64,000 bases of DNA from Qipengyuania vesicularis (GCF_019711415.1 NZ_JAIGNJ010000003.1:248001-312000), one strand, 5' to 3'; shown: positions 7,915-17,358, numbered from the stretch's first letter. The notes: generated from the sequence alone by a model not told the origin. Program-made: numbers and translations.

Positions 7915-9447
7915 TCAATCGAGGATGTTGCGGCGCGGGAAGACAATCCTCACCTCGAGACCGTCTTCGCTGTAGCTACGCTCGAACGAGCCGCCGAGCT
8001 GGCTTTCGATTGCCATTCTCAACAGCCGCGATCCGAAGCCTTCGTTCTCGTCGGGCGGGGTAAATCCGCAGGGGATCGCGACTTCGTCCCAAATGACGCA
8101 AACGGTCTCGTCAGCTTCGCAGCTATCCTCGACCGTGACTACGACCTTCCCTTCGGCGCAGGACAGGGCGCCATATTTTGCGGAGTTGGTGGCAAGTTCG
8201 TGGAAGATCAGCGCGAGCGGCGTGGCGGCGCGCTGCCCGATCTTCACGCCGGGTCCGCTGATGGTAAACCGCTCGCCAGTAGGACTGTCGTACGGGGCGA
8301 GCAGGTCGGCCAGCAGGCCCGAAAGCGTCTCGCCCTGCCGTCCGCCAAGAGGCCGGACATAGTCATGCGCCGTACCCAGCGCCCGCACCGTTTCGGAAAG
8401 GTCGCGGGCGAAGTCCTGGACCTCGTCCTTGCCGCGCGAACGGATGGCAATGAGGCCCGACACCACGGCGAAGATGTTCTTGATCCGGTGCGACAGTTCC
8501 CGCGCCAGAAGATCGCGCGATTCGGAAATGCGATGCGCCTTGTCGACATCGATGACGGTTCCGAACCAGCTCGTGGGCTGGCCTTCGGTGATCACGGGCA
8601 CGGCGCGCGACTGCACCCAGCAGTAGCTGCCGTCGGCGAGTTTCAAGCGCCATTCGTCCTCGAAAAGGCCTTCGGTCTCGACCGCGCTCAGGAATCTCGC
8701 CAGCGTTGCCTCCCAGTCTTCAGGGTGGATCGCGCGCTTCCAGTCTTCGGTGGTGGCCGGCGGCTCGATTCCGGTCAGTTCGCGCCACCGGGCGTTGACA
8801 TAGGTGAAGTTGCCCTGGTCGTCGGCGCGCCAGGCGATGCCCGGAACGCTGTCGATCATCCGGCGCAATTCGCGCTCCTGGTTCTCCAGCGTCTGGTTGA
8901 CATGGCGCCCGAGCCGCCGCTGGCCCAGCCGTCGCATCACCGACTGAGCGAGCACGGCAAGACCTTCGCGCTGGAGGTCCGTCAGGCCTTCACTGCGCGG
9001 CTCGGTATCGATGACGCAAAGGGCCCCGAGCGGTGCACCTTCGGCAGAAATCAGCGGATGACCGGCATAGAAGCGAATGTGGGGCTCACCGGTTACCAGC
9101 GGGTTGTCGGCAAAGAGCGGATCCTCCTGCGCATCACAAATCACCATCGGCTCCGTGCCGAGCATGGCATGGGCGCAGAAGCTGGTGGGGCGCGGTGTCG
9201 TCTCCTCTTCCATACCGAACCTGGCGAGGAAACGCTGGTGCTCCTTCTCGACCAAGGTGACGGTGGCCATCGGCGTATCGCAGAGCTTAGCTGCGAATTG
9301 CGCGATCTGCTGCAGCTCCTCGTCGCCCACGAGATCCTGTCCGCCATAGGTTGCGAGCACGGTCAGCCGCTCGTCCTCGCCGCAATAATGCTGCGAAGGC
9401 GGTTCATTGACCGGCCAGTTCGACCCCTGGGATGTCGGCATATCCAT
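7915..9447 (-). CDS. GAF-PAS sensor histidine kinase of the HWE family (510 aa)
   Basis: Cytoplasmic sensor kinase with no membrane segment. Residues ~35-170 form a GAF domain, ~190-305 a PAS domain (MIDSVPGIAWRADDQGNFTYVNARW) with a PAC tail, and ~310-510 an HWE kinase core. The phospho-acceptor is His320 in ELSHRIKNIFAVV; the family hallmarks are His416 in the N box HELATNSAKYGAL and the WxE motif at W453-E455. In sphingomonads such kinases often feed the PhyR-EcfG general stress response; no response regulator is encoded next to it. The PAS lacks the photoactive LOV cysteine motif, so blue-light sensing is unlikely. Confidence 0.9.
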   Translation of the reverse strand: MDMPTSQGSNWPVNEPPSQHYCGEDERLTVLATYGGQDLVGDEELQQIAQFAAKLCDTPMATVTLVEKEHQRFLARFGMEEETTPRPTSFCAHAMLGTEPMVICDAQEDPLFADNPLVTGEPHIRFYAGHPLISAEGAPLGALCVIDTEPRSEGLTDLQREGLAVLAQSVMRRLGQRRLGRHVNQTLENQERELRRMIDSVPGIAWRADDQGNFTYVNARWRELTGIEPPATTEDWKRAIHPEDWEATLARFLSAVETEGLFEDEWRLKLADGSYCWVQSRAVPVITEGQPTSWFGTVIDVDKAHRISESRDLLARELSHRIKNIFAVVSGLIAIRSRGKDEVQDFARDLSETVRALGTAHDYVRPLGGRQGETLSGLLADLLAPYDSPTGERFTISGPGVKIGQRAATPLALIFHELATNSAKYGALSCAEGKVVVTVEDSCEADETVCVIWDEVAIPCGFTPPDENEGFGSRLLRMAIESQLGGSFERSYSEDGLEVRIVFPRRNILD

Positions 9448-9490
9448 GGCTTCCCGCCAGTCTAGGATATAAACCTCTCTATTTCAAAGG

Positions 9491-9577
9491 CTTTCGCCGA
9501 TAGCGAGGCGCGCGATTCCTCCCCTTGTTTCATAGGTTTGCACCAGCCTTCCGCCTCGGCTATCGCGCGGCGAAGAA
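9491..9577. repeat. Long imperfect inverted repeat in divergent promoter region
   Basis: Between the divergent HWE kinase and ivd genes, CGATAGC-GAGGC (9498-9509) pairs with GCCTC-G-GCTATCG (9553-9565) across a 43-nt loop, with further complementarity (TTCGC with GCGAA) outside. It could be a folded leader, a regulator site or a degenerate mobile palindrome; nothing decides between these. Confidence 0.45.
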
Positions 9578-9617
9578 ATGACAGGGTGCGCCAGTCGCAT
9601 CCGGCTAGGAGAGACAC

Positions 9618-10784
9618 GTGCGCGCCACCCCCGATTTCGATTTCCAGCTCGGCGAAAGCGCCGACATGATCCGCGAAAGCGTCGGCCGTTTTGCCGATGA
9701 ACAGATCCAGCCGCTCGCCGAGAAGGTCGACCGCGAAGACTGGTTCCCCCGCGATCTGTGGCCCGCCATGGGCGAGCTGGGCCTCCACGGCATCACCGTG
9801 GCAGAAGAAGATGGCGGGCTTGGTCTCGGCTATCTCGAACATGTGATCGCGGTCGAGGAAGTCAGCCGGGCGAGCGCTTCGGTGGGCCTTTCCTACGGCG
9901 CGCATTCCAATCTCTGCGTCAACCAGATCGCCCGCTGGGGGAATGACGAACAGAAGGCGAAATACCTGCCCAAGCTTATAAGCGGCGAGCATGTCGGCAG
10001 CCTTGCGATGAGCGAGGCGAGCGCCGGGTCAGACGTCGTCTCGATGCGCACCAAGGCCGAGGCCGTGCAGGGTGGATACCTTCTCAACGGCACCAAGTTC
10101 TGGATCACCAACGCGCCCTATGCCGATACGCTGGTGGTCTATGCCAAGACCTCACCCGAAGCGGCCAGCCGCGGGATCACCACCTTCCTGATCGAGAAGG
10201 ACTTCGAAGGTTTCTCGATCGGCCAGAAGATCGAGAAAGTCGGCATGCGCGGCTCGCCCACGGCAGAGCTGGTGTTCGACGATTGCTTCGTGCCCGAAGA
10301 GAACGTGATGGGCCCCGAAAACGGCGGCGTCGGCGTGCTGATGAGCGGCCTCGACTACGAGCGCGTGGTGCTGGCCGGCCTTCAGCTCGGCGTGATGCAG
10401 GCCTGCCTCGACACGGTCATCCCTTACCTTCGCGAGCGCAAGCAGTTCGGAAAGCCCATCGGCAGCTTCCAGCTGATGCAGGCCAAGGTCGCCGACATGT
10501 ATGTCGCGCTGCAATCGGCCCGCGCCTACACCTATGCCGTGGCCAAGAGCTGTGATGCCAACAAGACCACTCGCTTCGACGCGGCAGGTGCGATCCTGCT
10601 GGCATCGGAAAACGCCTTCCGCGTCGCCGCCGAAAGCGTGCAGGCGCTGGGCGGCGCTGGCTACACGCTCGACTGGCCGGTCGAACGCTACATGCGCGAT
10701 GCGAAGCTGCTCGACATCGGCGCGGGCACGAATGAAATCCGCCGCATGCTGATCGGACGCGAATTGATCGGGGCTGCTGGGTGA
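9618..10784 (+). CDS. ivd: Isovaleryl-CoA dehydrogenase
   Basis: FAD-dependent acyl-CoA dehydrogenase (388 aa) that oxidises isovaleryl-CoA to 3-methylcrotonyl-CoA in leucine catabolism. The catalytic glutamate is Glu248 in GLDYERVVLAG, at the position used by isovaleryl-CoA dehydrogenases (helix G) and not the C-terminal position of most paralogs. Other family blocks: SLAMSEASAGSDV, KFWITNAPYAD, and the C-terminal QALGGAGYTLDWPVERYMRD with GAGTNEIRR. Start GTG at 9618 has AGGAGAG about 6 nt upstream. The stop overlaps the next gene (TGATG), and the carboxylase subunit for the next pathway step follows. Confidence 0.95.
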   Translation: MRATPDFDFQLGESADMIRESVGRFADEQIQPLAEKVDREDWFPRDLWPAMGELGLHGITVAEEDGGLGLGYLEHVIAVEEVSRASASVGLSYGAHSNLCVNQIARWGNDEQKAKYLPKLISGEHVGSLAMSEASAGSDVVSMRTKAEAVQGGYLLNGTKFWITNAPYADTLVVYAKTSPEAASRGITTFLIEKDFEGFSIGQKIEKVGMRGSPTAELVFDDCFVPEENVMGPENGGVGVLMSGLDYERVVLAGLQLGVMQACLDTVIPYLRERKQFGKPIGSFQLMQAKVADMYVALQSARAYTYAVAKSCDANKTTRFDAAGAILLASENAFRVAAESVQALGGAGYTLDWPVERYMRDAKLLDIGAGTNEIRRMLIGRELIGAAG

Positions 10785-11092
10785 TGCCGGTCTACATGAT
10801 CTCCCGCATGACGATCCACGATCGCGCCGAGTATGACAAATACGAAGAACGGTTCATGGAAATCTTCGACAAGTTCGATGGCACGCTGCTCAGCGTCGAC
10901 GAGGAACCTCAGGTCGTGGCTGGCGAATGGAAAGCCACGCGCTCGGTCCTCATGGAATTCCCGACCAAACCGCAGCTCTTCGCCTGGCTCACCTCGCCCG
11001 AGTACCTGGAAATCGGCAAGTTCCGCGATGCCGGGAGCACAGCCGAAGCCATAATCGTAAATGGCCTAGAGCCGGGAGACATGCCCTCGTGA
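10784..11092 (+). CDS. DUF1330 family small protein in the leucine catabolic operon
   Basis: About 102 residues with the ferredoxin-like DUF1330 layout: [21 protein letters not shown] at the N-terminus, then a repeat of beta strands ([16 protein letters not shown]) and [24 protein letters not shown]1330 proteins are small and of unknown function, related in fold to dimeric alpha-beta barrels. ATG at 10784 shares a base with the ivd stop; a GTG one codon earlier is equally possible. The stop overlaps the GTG of mccB. The tight sandwich between two leucine-degradation enzymes suggests a role in that pathway, but this is inference. Confidence 0.85.
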   Translation: MPVYMISRMTIHDRAEYDKYEERFMEIFDKFDGTLLSVDEEPQVVAGEWKATRSVLMEFPTKPQLFAWLTSPEYLEIGKFRDAGSTAEAIIVNGLEPGDMPS

Positions 11093-12696
11093 CCGCACCC
11101 GTTCTCACATCCACGCTCGATCGCGAGGCGCCCGACGCGAAGGCGCGCTTCGAGCATAACAAATCGCTCGCAGCAGACCTGCGCTCAACTGTCGCCGCCG
11201 CCGCTCTGGGCGGCTCCGAAGGCAGCCGCGAGCGGCATGTCGGGCGCGGCAAGCTCTTGCCGCGCGAGCGGGTGGAGCGCCTGCTCGATCCGGGCAGTCC
11301 GTTTCTCGAGATCGGCCAGCTTGCTGCCAATGGCATGTACAAGGATACGATCAACGGCGCGGGGATGATTGCCGGGATCGGGCGCGTGTCGGGGCGGCAG
11401 GTGATGATCGTGTGCAACGATGCCACCGTGAAGGGCGGCACCTACTATCCGATGACGGTCAAGAAGCACTTGCGCGCGCAGGAAATCGCACAGGAGAACC
11501 GGCTCCCGTGCATCTATCTCGTCGACAGCGGCGGGGCGAACTTGCCGCACCAGGCCGAGGTCTTCCCCGACCGCGACCATTTCGGGCGCATCTTCTTCAA
11601 CCAGGCGAACATGAGCGCGCTGGGCATCCCGCAGATTGCATGCGTCATGGGCAGCTGCACTGCAGGCGGCGCCTATGTGCCGGCCATGTCCGACGAGACG
11701 GTCATCGTGCGCAATCAGGGCACGATCTTCCTTGCCGGACCGCCGCTGGTGAAGGCCGCGACGGGCGAGGAAATCAGCGCCGAGGATCTTGGCGGCGGCG
11801 ACCTCCACGCCAAGAAATCGGGCGTGGCCGACCACCTCGCCGAGAATGACGAGCACGCGCTCACCATCGTGCGCGATATCGTCAGCCACCTTGGCGACAA
11901 TTACGCCGAGGCGAGGAACATCGACCTCAAGGAACCCCGCGCGCCCAAGTTCGATGCGGACGATCTCTATGCCCTCGTGCCCGATGATGTCCGAGCGCCC
12001 TATGACGTGAAGGAAGTCATCGCGCGCCTCGTCGACGGCAGCGAGTTCCACGAGTTCAAGGCGCAATACGGCAGCACGCTGGTCTGCGGCTTTGCCCATA
12101 TCTGGGGCATGCCGGTGGCGATCCTCGCCAATAATGGCGTGCTCTTTTCCGAAAGCGCGCAAAAGGGCGCGCATTTCATCGAACTCGCCTGCCAGCGCCG
12201 GATTCCGTTGCTGTTCCTCCAAAACATCTCCGGCTTCATGGTCGGCGGGAAATACGAAGCGGAAGGCATTGCCAAGCATGGCGCGAAGCTCGTGACAGCC
12301 GTTGCCACTGCCACCGTTCCGAAAGTCACCGTGGTCATCGGCGGCAGCTTCGGCGCGGGCAATTACGGTATGTGCGGCCGCGCCTATTCCCCGCGTTTCC
12401 TCTTCACCTGGCCCAACGCCCGCATCTCCGTGATGGGCGGCGAGCAGGCCGCATCGGTCCTCGCCACTGTCCACCGCGACGCGGACAGCTGGACCGAGGA
12501 ACAGGCCGAGGAATTCAAGGCCCCGATCCGCCAGAAATACGAAGACGAAGGCAACCCCTATTACGCCACCGCGCGCCTGTGGGACGACGGCGTGATCGAT
12601 CCGGTCCAGACGCGCGATGTCCTCGGCCTCGCCTTCGCCGCAACGCTCGAAGCGCCAATTCCCGAGAAACCGCAGTTCGGCGTGTTCAGGATGTAA
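11089..12696 (+). CDS. mccB: Methylcrotonyl-CoA carboxylase, carboxyltransferase (beta) subunit
   Basis: 535 residues, normal for the beta subunit, which transfers CO2 from biotin to 3-methylcrotonyl-CoA. The carboxyltransferase N and C lobes are both present, with [24 protein letters not shown] at the start, [17 protein letters not shown], and the C-lobe [25 protein letters not shown] stretch that distinguishes MCC from propionyl-CoA carboxylase in my reading. GTG at 11089 overlaps the DUF1330 stop. The biotin-carrying alpha subunit, the hydratase and HMG-CoA lyase are not in this window, so the pathway operon is split in this genome. Confidence 0.93.
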   Translation: MTAPVLTSTLDREAPDAKARFEHNKSLAADLRSTVAAAALGGSEGSRERHVGRGKLLPRERVERLLDPGSPFLEIGQLAANGMYKDTINGAGMIAGIGRVSGRQVMIVCNDATVKGGTYYPMTVKKHLRAQEIAQENRLPCIYLVDSGGANLPHQAEVFPDRDHFGRIFFNQANMSALGIPQIACVMGSCTAGGAYVPAMSDETVIVRNQGTIFLAGPPLVKAATGEEISAEDLGGGDLHAKKSGVADHLAENDEHALTIVRDIVSHLGDNYAEARNIDLKEPRAPKFDADDLYALVPDDVRAPYDVKEVIARLVDGSEFHEFKAQYGSTLVCGFAHIWGMPVAILANNGVLFSESAQKGAHFIELACQRRIPLLFLQNISGFMVGGKYEAEGIAKHGAKLVTAVATATVPKVTVVIGGSFGAGNYGMCGRAYSPRFLFTWPNARISVMGGEQAASVLATVHRDADSWTEEQAEEFKAPIRQKYEDEGNPYYATARLWDDGVIDPVQTRDVLGLAFAATLEAPIPEKPQFGVFRM

Positions 12697-12766
12697 TCAG
12701 CGGAAAACCACGCATCCCTCTCGCTTTCCCTAGCGTAACTGCTAGGCGTGGGCGTCAGGAGAGAGA

Positions 12767-13396
12767 ATGCCGCAAGCCAATTTCAGGAAGCCATCGCTTC
12801 TGAGCCGCATCGTGCGGCGCGTCATCATGGTCCTCTATCGCTGGAAGGGCTGGAAGATCGACGGACGCCTTCCCGATCTCGCCAAGTTCGTGATCGCGGG
12901 AGCACCGCATACGTCGAACTGGGATTTCGTGTTCTTCATCGGCGCCACGGCAGAGGAAGGCGTGCATCCCAATTTCATGGGCAAGCACACGCTGTTCCAG
13001 GGCATGATGCGCAACTTTATGTTCGACATGGGCGGCATCCCGATCGATCGCACCAAGCGAGCCAACTATGTCGAGCAGGTGGCCGATGAATTTGCCAGGC
13101 GCGACCGGCTGGCGCTGGTGATTGCGGCGGAAGGCACGCGCTCCACCGACGGCAGCTGGAAATCGGGCTTCTACCATATCGCACGCGCCGCAAACGTGCC
13201 GATCGTGCCAGCCTATGTGAACAACGACACGATGACGCTGGGCTTCGGCCCGCCCATCGTACCGACCGAAAGCTATGGCGAAACGCTGGCTGAAATCGCA
13301 CGGTTCATGTGTTCGAAGCTGCCCGGATACGAGCGCTTCGCTATCCTGGAGGCACAGGCACAAGCCCTTATCGAAGAGGAACGCGCCCATGGTTGA
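12767..13396 (+). CDS. Lysophospholipid acyltransferase family protein (209 aa)
   Basis: Glycerolipid acyltransferase fold with the catalytic H-x4-D motif as HTSNWD at residues 48-53 and the phosphate-binding EGTRS motif (AAEGTRSTDGSWKSGF). It is short for PlsC and lacks a clear membrane anchor, so it could acylate lysophospholipids or another lipid alcohol. AGGAGAGAG precedes the ATG. Its 3' end overlaps the DUF1295 gene start by 8 nt, so the two are probably made together at the membrane. Confidence 0.82.
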   Translation: MPQANFRKPSLLSRIVRRVIMVLYRWKGWKIDGRLPDLAKFVIAGAPHTSNWDFVFFIGATAEEGVHPNFMGKHTLFQGMMRNFMFDMGGIPIDRTKRANYVEQVADEFARRDRLALVIAAEGTRSTDGSWKSGFYHIARAANVPIVPAYVNNDTMTLGFGPPIVPTESYGETLAEIARFMCSKLPGYERFAILEAQAQALIEEERAHG

Positions 13397-14183
13397 TATG
13401 CTACTGGTCAACGCCGTTATCCTTGTGGCGATCGTCCTCGTCCTCTGGGCGATCTCGGTGAAGATCGACGACGTGTCCTTCATCGATGCCTTCTGGGGGA
13501 CGGGAATGGCCCTGATGGCCTTCACCAGTTGGCTGCAGGCTGAGCGCGGAGTGCTCGCCAACCTCCTGCTCGCCATGACGGCCGCCTGGGGCCTGAGACT
13601 CGGCATCTACCTGATCCGGCGCTGGAGCGCGGAAGGTGAAGACAAACGTTATGAGCGCATGTTGCGCAAGGATCGCGAGAAGGGCCGCTTCGCCTTTGCC
13701 GCACTGACGAAGATTTGGCTCGGGCAGGCCGTGCTGCTCTTCCTCGTCTCCTCGCCCGCACAGCTGGGTATCCTGTCGAGCGAGGCAGGTCAGCCGATCA
13801 CGGCGCTCACCATGGCCGGCGTCGCACTCTACCTCGTTGGTATTATCTTCGAATGGGTGGGCGACTGGCAGCTGGCACGCTTCAAGGCAGACCCCGCCAA
13901 CAAGGGCCAGGTCATGGACAAGGGCCTGTGGCGCTACACCCGCCATCCCAACTATTTCGGTGATGCCTGTGCCTGGTGGGGTATCTGGCTGGTCGCGGCG
14001 AGCGTGAGCTGGGAGGTTGCGCTGTGGACCGTGGCAGGACCGCTGTTCCTAACCTTCACGCTGGTCAAGTGGTCAGGGGCTGCGCTGCTTGAGAAAGGCA
14101 TGAAGCACACCCGTCCCGGATACGAGGAATACAAGCGCAGGACGTCGGCCTTCATTCCGCTGCCACCCAAGAAATCCGGCTAG
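13389..14183 (+). CDS. DUF1295 membrane protein, steroid 5-alpha-reductase-like (264 aa)
   Basis: Polytopic membrane protein with about six to seven hydrophobic segments and the DUF1295/isoprenylcysteine methyltransferase-like C-terminal signature DKGLWRYTRHPNYFGDACAWWG, then EKGMKHTRPGYEEYKRRTSAFIP. Related proteins include steroid 5-alpha reductases and lipid desaturation or methylation enzymes; the substrate here is unknown. The ATG at 13389 overlaps the acyltransferase stop; SD-like GAGGAA lies just upstream. The pair suggests a lipid-modifying unit. Confidence 0.85.
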   Translation: MVDMLLVNAVILVAIVLVLWAISVKIDDVSFIDAFWGTGMALMAFTSWLQAERGVLANLLLAMTAAWGLRLGIYLIRRWSAEGEDKRYERMLRKDREKGRFAFAALTKIWLGQAVLLFLVSSPAQLGILSSEAGQPITALTMAGVALYLVGIIFEWVGDWQLARFKADPANKGQVMDKGLWRYTRHPNYFGDACAWWGIWLVAASVSWEVALWTVAGPLFLTFTLVKWSGAALLEKGMKHTRPGYEEYKRRTSAFIPLPPKKSG

Positions 14184-14219
14184 GATTGTCCCAGTGGGGG
14201 TTTAACCGCGCTCACGATA

Positions 14220-14234
14220 GTCTACATGGTAGAC
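14220..14234. promoter_or_regulatory. Perfect palindrome, probable operator of the TetR regulator
   Basis: GTCTAC-ATG-GTAGAC is a perfect 6-3-6 inverted repeat located 26 nt upstream of the TetR-family GTG start, a typical place for autorepression. The regulator-site link is inference. Confidence 0.5.
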
Positions 14235-14259
14235 CAGCGATCGTAACGAGGTTCGACAG

Positions 14260-14886
14260 GTGAGCGACGAGGATATCGAGCAACTACGCAGCCGTTTCGC
14301 GCGCGAGGCGATGGCGCTGATGGAGCGGACCGGCGAGGAGGTCTCGCGCACGCGGCTCGCAGCCGAGCTCAAGATCGCACGCGCCCGTCTCGATGCCGTT
14401 TTCCCCGAGGAAGGGGACATGCTCGAGGCGATTACTGCCGAATGGTTCGCGCCCAAGATCGCGGTGATGGACAAGGTGATGGCCAGCGGCCTCCCGCCAC
14501 GCCGCAAGCTCTATGAATTCATCGCCCGCCGCTACGTCCTGCTGCGCCAGAATTTCGCCGACGACCCGATCGCTTTCCGTCTCTATGTCGAGATGGGCGA
14601 ACGCTATTTCGAATACGCCCAGAGCTATATCGATCTTGGCGACCACTATCTGTGCGAAATCATCGCCGAAGCGCAGGCAGAGGGCCATCTCGAAGGCATG
14701 GATGTCGACTTCGCACGCTCGGTGATCAACCAGATGGTCGCTCCCTACCTCATGCCCTACTACATCGCGATGCTGGGCGACCGGCTGAGCGAGGACAAAC
14801 TCGCGCATATCGTCGACGCGATATTCGACGGGCTCGTTGCCAAGGATGGCGGCGCGCGCGGCACGAGCAAGCTCAACGCAGCCTGA
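14260..14886 (+). CDS. TetR/AcrR family transcriptional regulator (208 aa)
   Basis: An N-terminal helix-turn-helix of the TetR type spans residues ~5-50 (RFAREAMALMERTGEEVSRTRLAAELKIARARLDAVFP), followed by an all-helical ligand/dimer domain with FADDPIAFRLYVEMGERYFEYAQSY. The recognition helix is more divergent than usual (ARARLDAVFPEEGDM in place of the common tlYryF). GTG at 14260 is the likely start. A palindrome at 14220-14234 sits in its promoter. It ends one base before the GTG of the glycosyltransferase, so it probably regulates its own operon with that gene. Confidence 0.8.
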   Translation: MSDEDIEQLRSRFAREAMALMERTGEEVSRTRLAAELKIARARLDAVFPEEGDMLEAITAEWFAPKIAVMDKVMASGLPPRRKLYEFIARRYVLLRQNFADDPIAFRLYVEMGERYFEYAQSYIDLGDHYLCEIIAEAQAEGHLEGMDVDFARSVINQMVAPYLMPYYIAMLGDRLSEDKLAHIVDAIFDGLVAKDGGARGTSKLNAA

Positions 14887-14887
14887 T

Positions 14888-16120
14888 GTGGTGACGCCGC
14901 GGCGGATATTGATGCTCGGGCTCAATTACGCGCCCGAACCCATCGGCATCGGTCCCTATACCTCTGGTCTTGCCGAAGCGCTGGTCGAACGGGGCCACAC
15001 GGTCCAAGTCGTGGCGGGCCAGCCCTATTATCCCGAGTGGAAACTTTACCCGCGCTTCAAACGGCGATGGCAGTCGAGCGAGGAGAACGGGGTCAAGATC
15101 ACCCGCTGTCCGCACTACATCCCGTCCAACCCGACCGGCGCCAAACGGATGGCCCATCACGCCAGTTTCGCCAGCAGCTGCTATCCCGCAGCCCGCAAGG
15201 CTCGCCGCGAGCTCAATCCCGAGATTGTGTTCGCAATTGCGCCCTCCATGATTGCAGCTCCGGTTGCTCTACGGATGGCGCGCAGGGCCGACGTCCCGAT
15301 GTGGCTCCACGTGCAGGACTTCGAAGTTGGCGCAGCGCTTGCGACAGGCCTGATCGACAGTGCCAGCAGAACCGCCGATGCGGCGGCACGCTTCGAGGAC
15401 CGCATGCTGCGCTCGGCAGATCTCGTCTCAACGATCAGCGAGCCGATGTGCGACTTGCTCGAGCGCAAGGGGGTCGGATCGGAGCGCATACTGGAGATGC
15501 GCAACTGGGCCAATCACGCCGACACGATGGGACACGCCGATGCAGCCCGCTTCCGCAAGGAGTGGGGCCTCGAAGGCAAGACGGTCGCGCTCTACTCCGG
15601 CAATATAGCCAACAAGCAGGGTCTCGACATCGTGATCGAGGCAGCGCGGCAGATGGCCGACCGCGAGGATATCGTCTTCGTCATCTCCGGCGAGGGTCCC
15701 AACCGAGGCAGGCTAGAGCGGCTCGCCCAGGGCTTGCCAAACGTCCTCTTCCGCGATCTTCAGCCGGAAAAGAGCATCGGCGATCTGCTGACCATGGCCG
15801 ATATCCATTTGCTGCCGCAGCTGCACGATGCCGCCGACTTGGTCCTTCCCTCGAAGCTCGGGAATATGCTCGCATCGGGCCGTCCGGTCATCGCAACGGT
15901 GCGCCCGAATACGGGGATCGCCCGCGAGCTGGTCAATTGCGGCATCGTAGTCCCGCCCGAAGTGCCCGAGGCGATCGTTTCGGCCATCGCCGCACTCGCA
16001 TCGCATCCCGACTATCGCAAGACCATGGGAAGCGCGGCGGCTGCCCGGGCGCAGGAAGCCTGGTCGAAGCAATCGGTCGTCGACCGTTTCGAAGAGGGGC
16101 TCGATCGGATCCTGGGCTAG
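14888..16120 (+). CDS. WcaI-like GT4 family glycosyltransferase (410 aa)
   Basis: GT-B fold glycosyltransferase resembling colanic-acid WcaI/WbuB proteins: N-terminal ILMLGLNYAPEPIGIGPYTSGLAEAL, then GHTVQVVAGQPYYPEW, and the C-terminal donor domain with ALYSGNIANKQGLDIVIEAA, VISGEGPNRGRL, LPQLHDAADLVLPSKLGNMLASGRPVIA. Predicted to add a sugar to a cell-surface polysaccharide or lipid intermediate on the cytoplasmic face. Start is GTG at 14888 or 14891, right after the TetR stop (TGATGTGGTG); the ATG at 14886 is out of frame. Its TAG stop is shared head-on with the minus-strand glycosyltransferase. Confidence 0.88.
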   Translation: MVTPRRILMLGLNYAPEPIGIGPYTSGLAEALVERGHTVQVVAGQPYYPEWKLYPRFKRRWQSSEENGVKITRCPHYIPSNPTGAKRMAHHASFASSCYPAARKARRELNPEIVFAIAPSMIAAPVALRMARRADVPMWLHVQDFEVGAALATGLIDSASRTADAAARFEDRMLRSADLVSTISEPMCDLLERKGVGSERILEMRNWANHADTMGHADAARFRKEWGLEGKTVALYSGNIANKQGLDIVIEAARQMADREDIVFVISGEGPNRGRLERLAQGLPNVLFRDLQPEKSIGDLLTMADIHLLPQLHDAADLVLPSKLGNMLASGRPVIATVRPNTGIARELVNCGIVVPPEVPEAIVSAIAALASHPDYRKTMGSAAAARAQEAWSKQSVVDRFEEGLDRILG

Positions 16121-17358
16121 ATACCCAGTCCTGCGAGGACTCGTCCGACCCCGTCCCGATAGTTTGCGAAATCGCGCTGCGCCGCTTCCGCCATCGCGGC
16201 CTCGCGCATCGCGTGAAGAAGGTCGCGATCATCGATTAGCGCGAGCATGGCCTTCTCCAGTTCGTCGGCGTCTGGTCGTTCCCGAATGATTCCGCTGCTC
16301 TTGCTCGCCCCCAGCCCTGCAGCGGTGCTCTGGATGACCGCGAGGCCCGATGCCATGGCTTCGATCAGGACAATGGCAGAGCCTTCGAAGTGGCTCGGAA
16401 ACACAAGGGCGTGATGCGAGCGCATGATTGCGGGCATCTCGCTGCGCGTGACCGGGCCGAGGATGTCGACCCTGTCGCGATAGGGGGCGAGCATGCGTTC
16501 GGGCACCATCACGGGGCCTACGAGCGTAAGGCTGGCATCGGTGTGTGGTAGGCGCTCGATAGCCTCCAGCAGGTGCTGGACACCCTTGCGGGCCGATACC
16601 TGCCCAGCGAAGAGGAACCTCACCGGCTCATTGCGATCGACAGGCTGCGGGGTTTGCGCCCCGCCAAATAGCGCGGCGTCATAGGTATAGGGCAGCTGCA
16701 CCAGCTTTTCGGCGAGGCACGGTACTGGCGAATAATCGAGGATCGATTGCGCTACGAAGGGGCTCCCGCAGACGATCCGGTCGGCGCAATCATATTCGAT
16801 ATCGTTGCGCGCGATCTTGCGGTCTTCCATCGCCGGGAGGTCGCCCGAAAGCCAATCGCCATGGGTTGCAGCGATGCGTTCGATTTCCTCATTCCAGTAA
16901 CGCCAATCGGCAATGGTCCGATCGAGGATCTTGGGGCATCCGGCGGTTCGGGGATCGGAGAAGTCTGCGAAGGCGCTGTCGTCATACCCCCACAAGACAA
17001 GCGGACCTTCTTTCTCGGCGAGGCCCGCCGCGTACCTGCCGAACCGGGCATTGAGCGCAGCATCGATCGCGCGACCCAGTCGGGCGGCACCGAGCCGGGT
17101 CGCCAGCCGCTCAGGCAGTTCGAACCTCGGCTTTGCACGCACCAGTGCGGGGTCGAGAAGCGGGCTTGCAAAGCGCGACAGCTCGCGTTCGATTGGTCTG
17201 GCGATTGGCGCGGGCAGGCGGGAGACGAACGAGCGAACCCCGCTGTCCGGGTGATCGAAAAGTCCCGTGAGCAGGCAGTGAAGCTGCCCCAGGTCCTGCA
17301 ACGCAAGCGCGGTTTGCCTGCTGTGCTGCGTGCCGGGATGCAGGACCATCGTCTTCAT
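16117..17358 (-). CDS. GT4 family glycosyltransferase (413 aa)
   Basis: Second GT-B glycosyltransferase, with N-terminal MVLHPGTQHSRQTALALQDLGQLHCLLTG-type acceptor domain and a GT4 donor domain: VRFLFAGQVSARKGVQHLLEAIERL, LVGPVMVPERML, and the EX7E-like block ALVFPSHFEGSAIVLIEAMASGLAVI. ATG at 17358 (MKTMVLHP) is chosen because the 63 residues upstream in frame look non-coding. It faces the WcaI-like gene; the two TAG stops overlap within CTAG at 16117-16120. Sugar donor and acceptor are unknown. Confidence 0.85.
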   Translation of the reverse strand: MKTMVLHPGTQHSRQTALALQDLGQLHCLLTGLFDHPDSGVRSFVSRLPAPIARPIERELSRFASPLLDPALVRAKPRFELPERLATRLGAARLGRAIDAALNARFGRYAAGLAEKEGPLVLWGYDDSAFADFSDPRTAGCPKILDRTIADWRYWNEEIERIAATHGDWLSGDLPAMEDRKIARNDIEYDCADRIVCGSPFVAQSILDYSPVPCLAEKLVQLPYTYDAALFGGAQTPQPVDRNEPVRFLFAGQVSARKGVQHLLEAIERLPHTDASLTLVGPVMVPERMLAPYRDRVDILGPVTRSEMPAIMRSHHALVFPSHFEGSAIVLIEAMASGLAVIQSTAAGLGASKSSGIIRERPDADELEKAMLALIDDRDLLHAMREAAMAEAAQRDFANYRDGVGRVLAGLGI

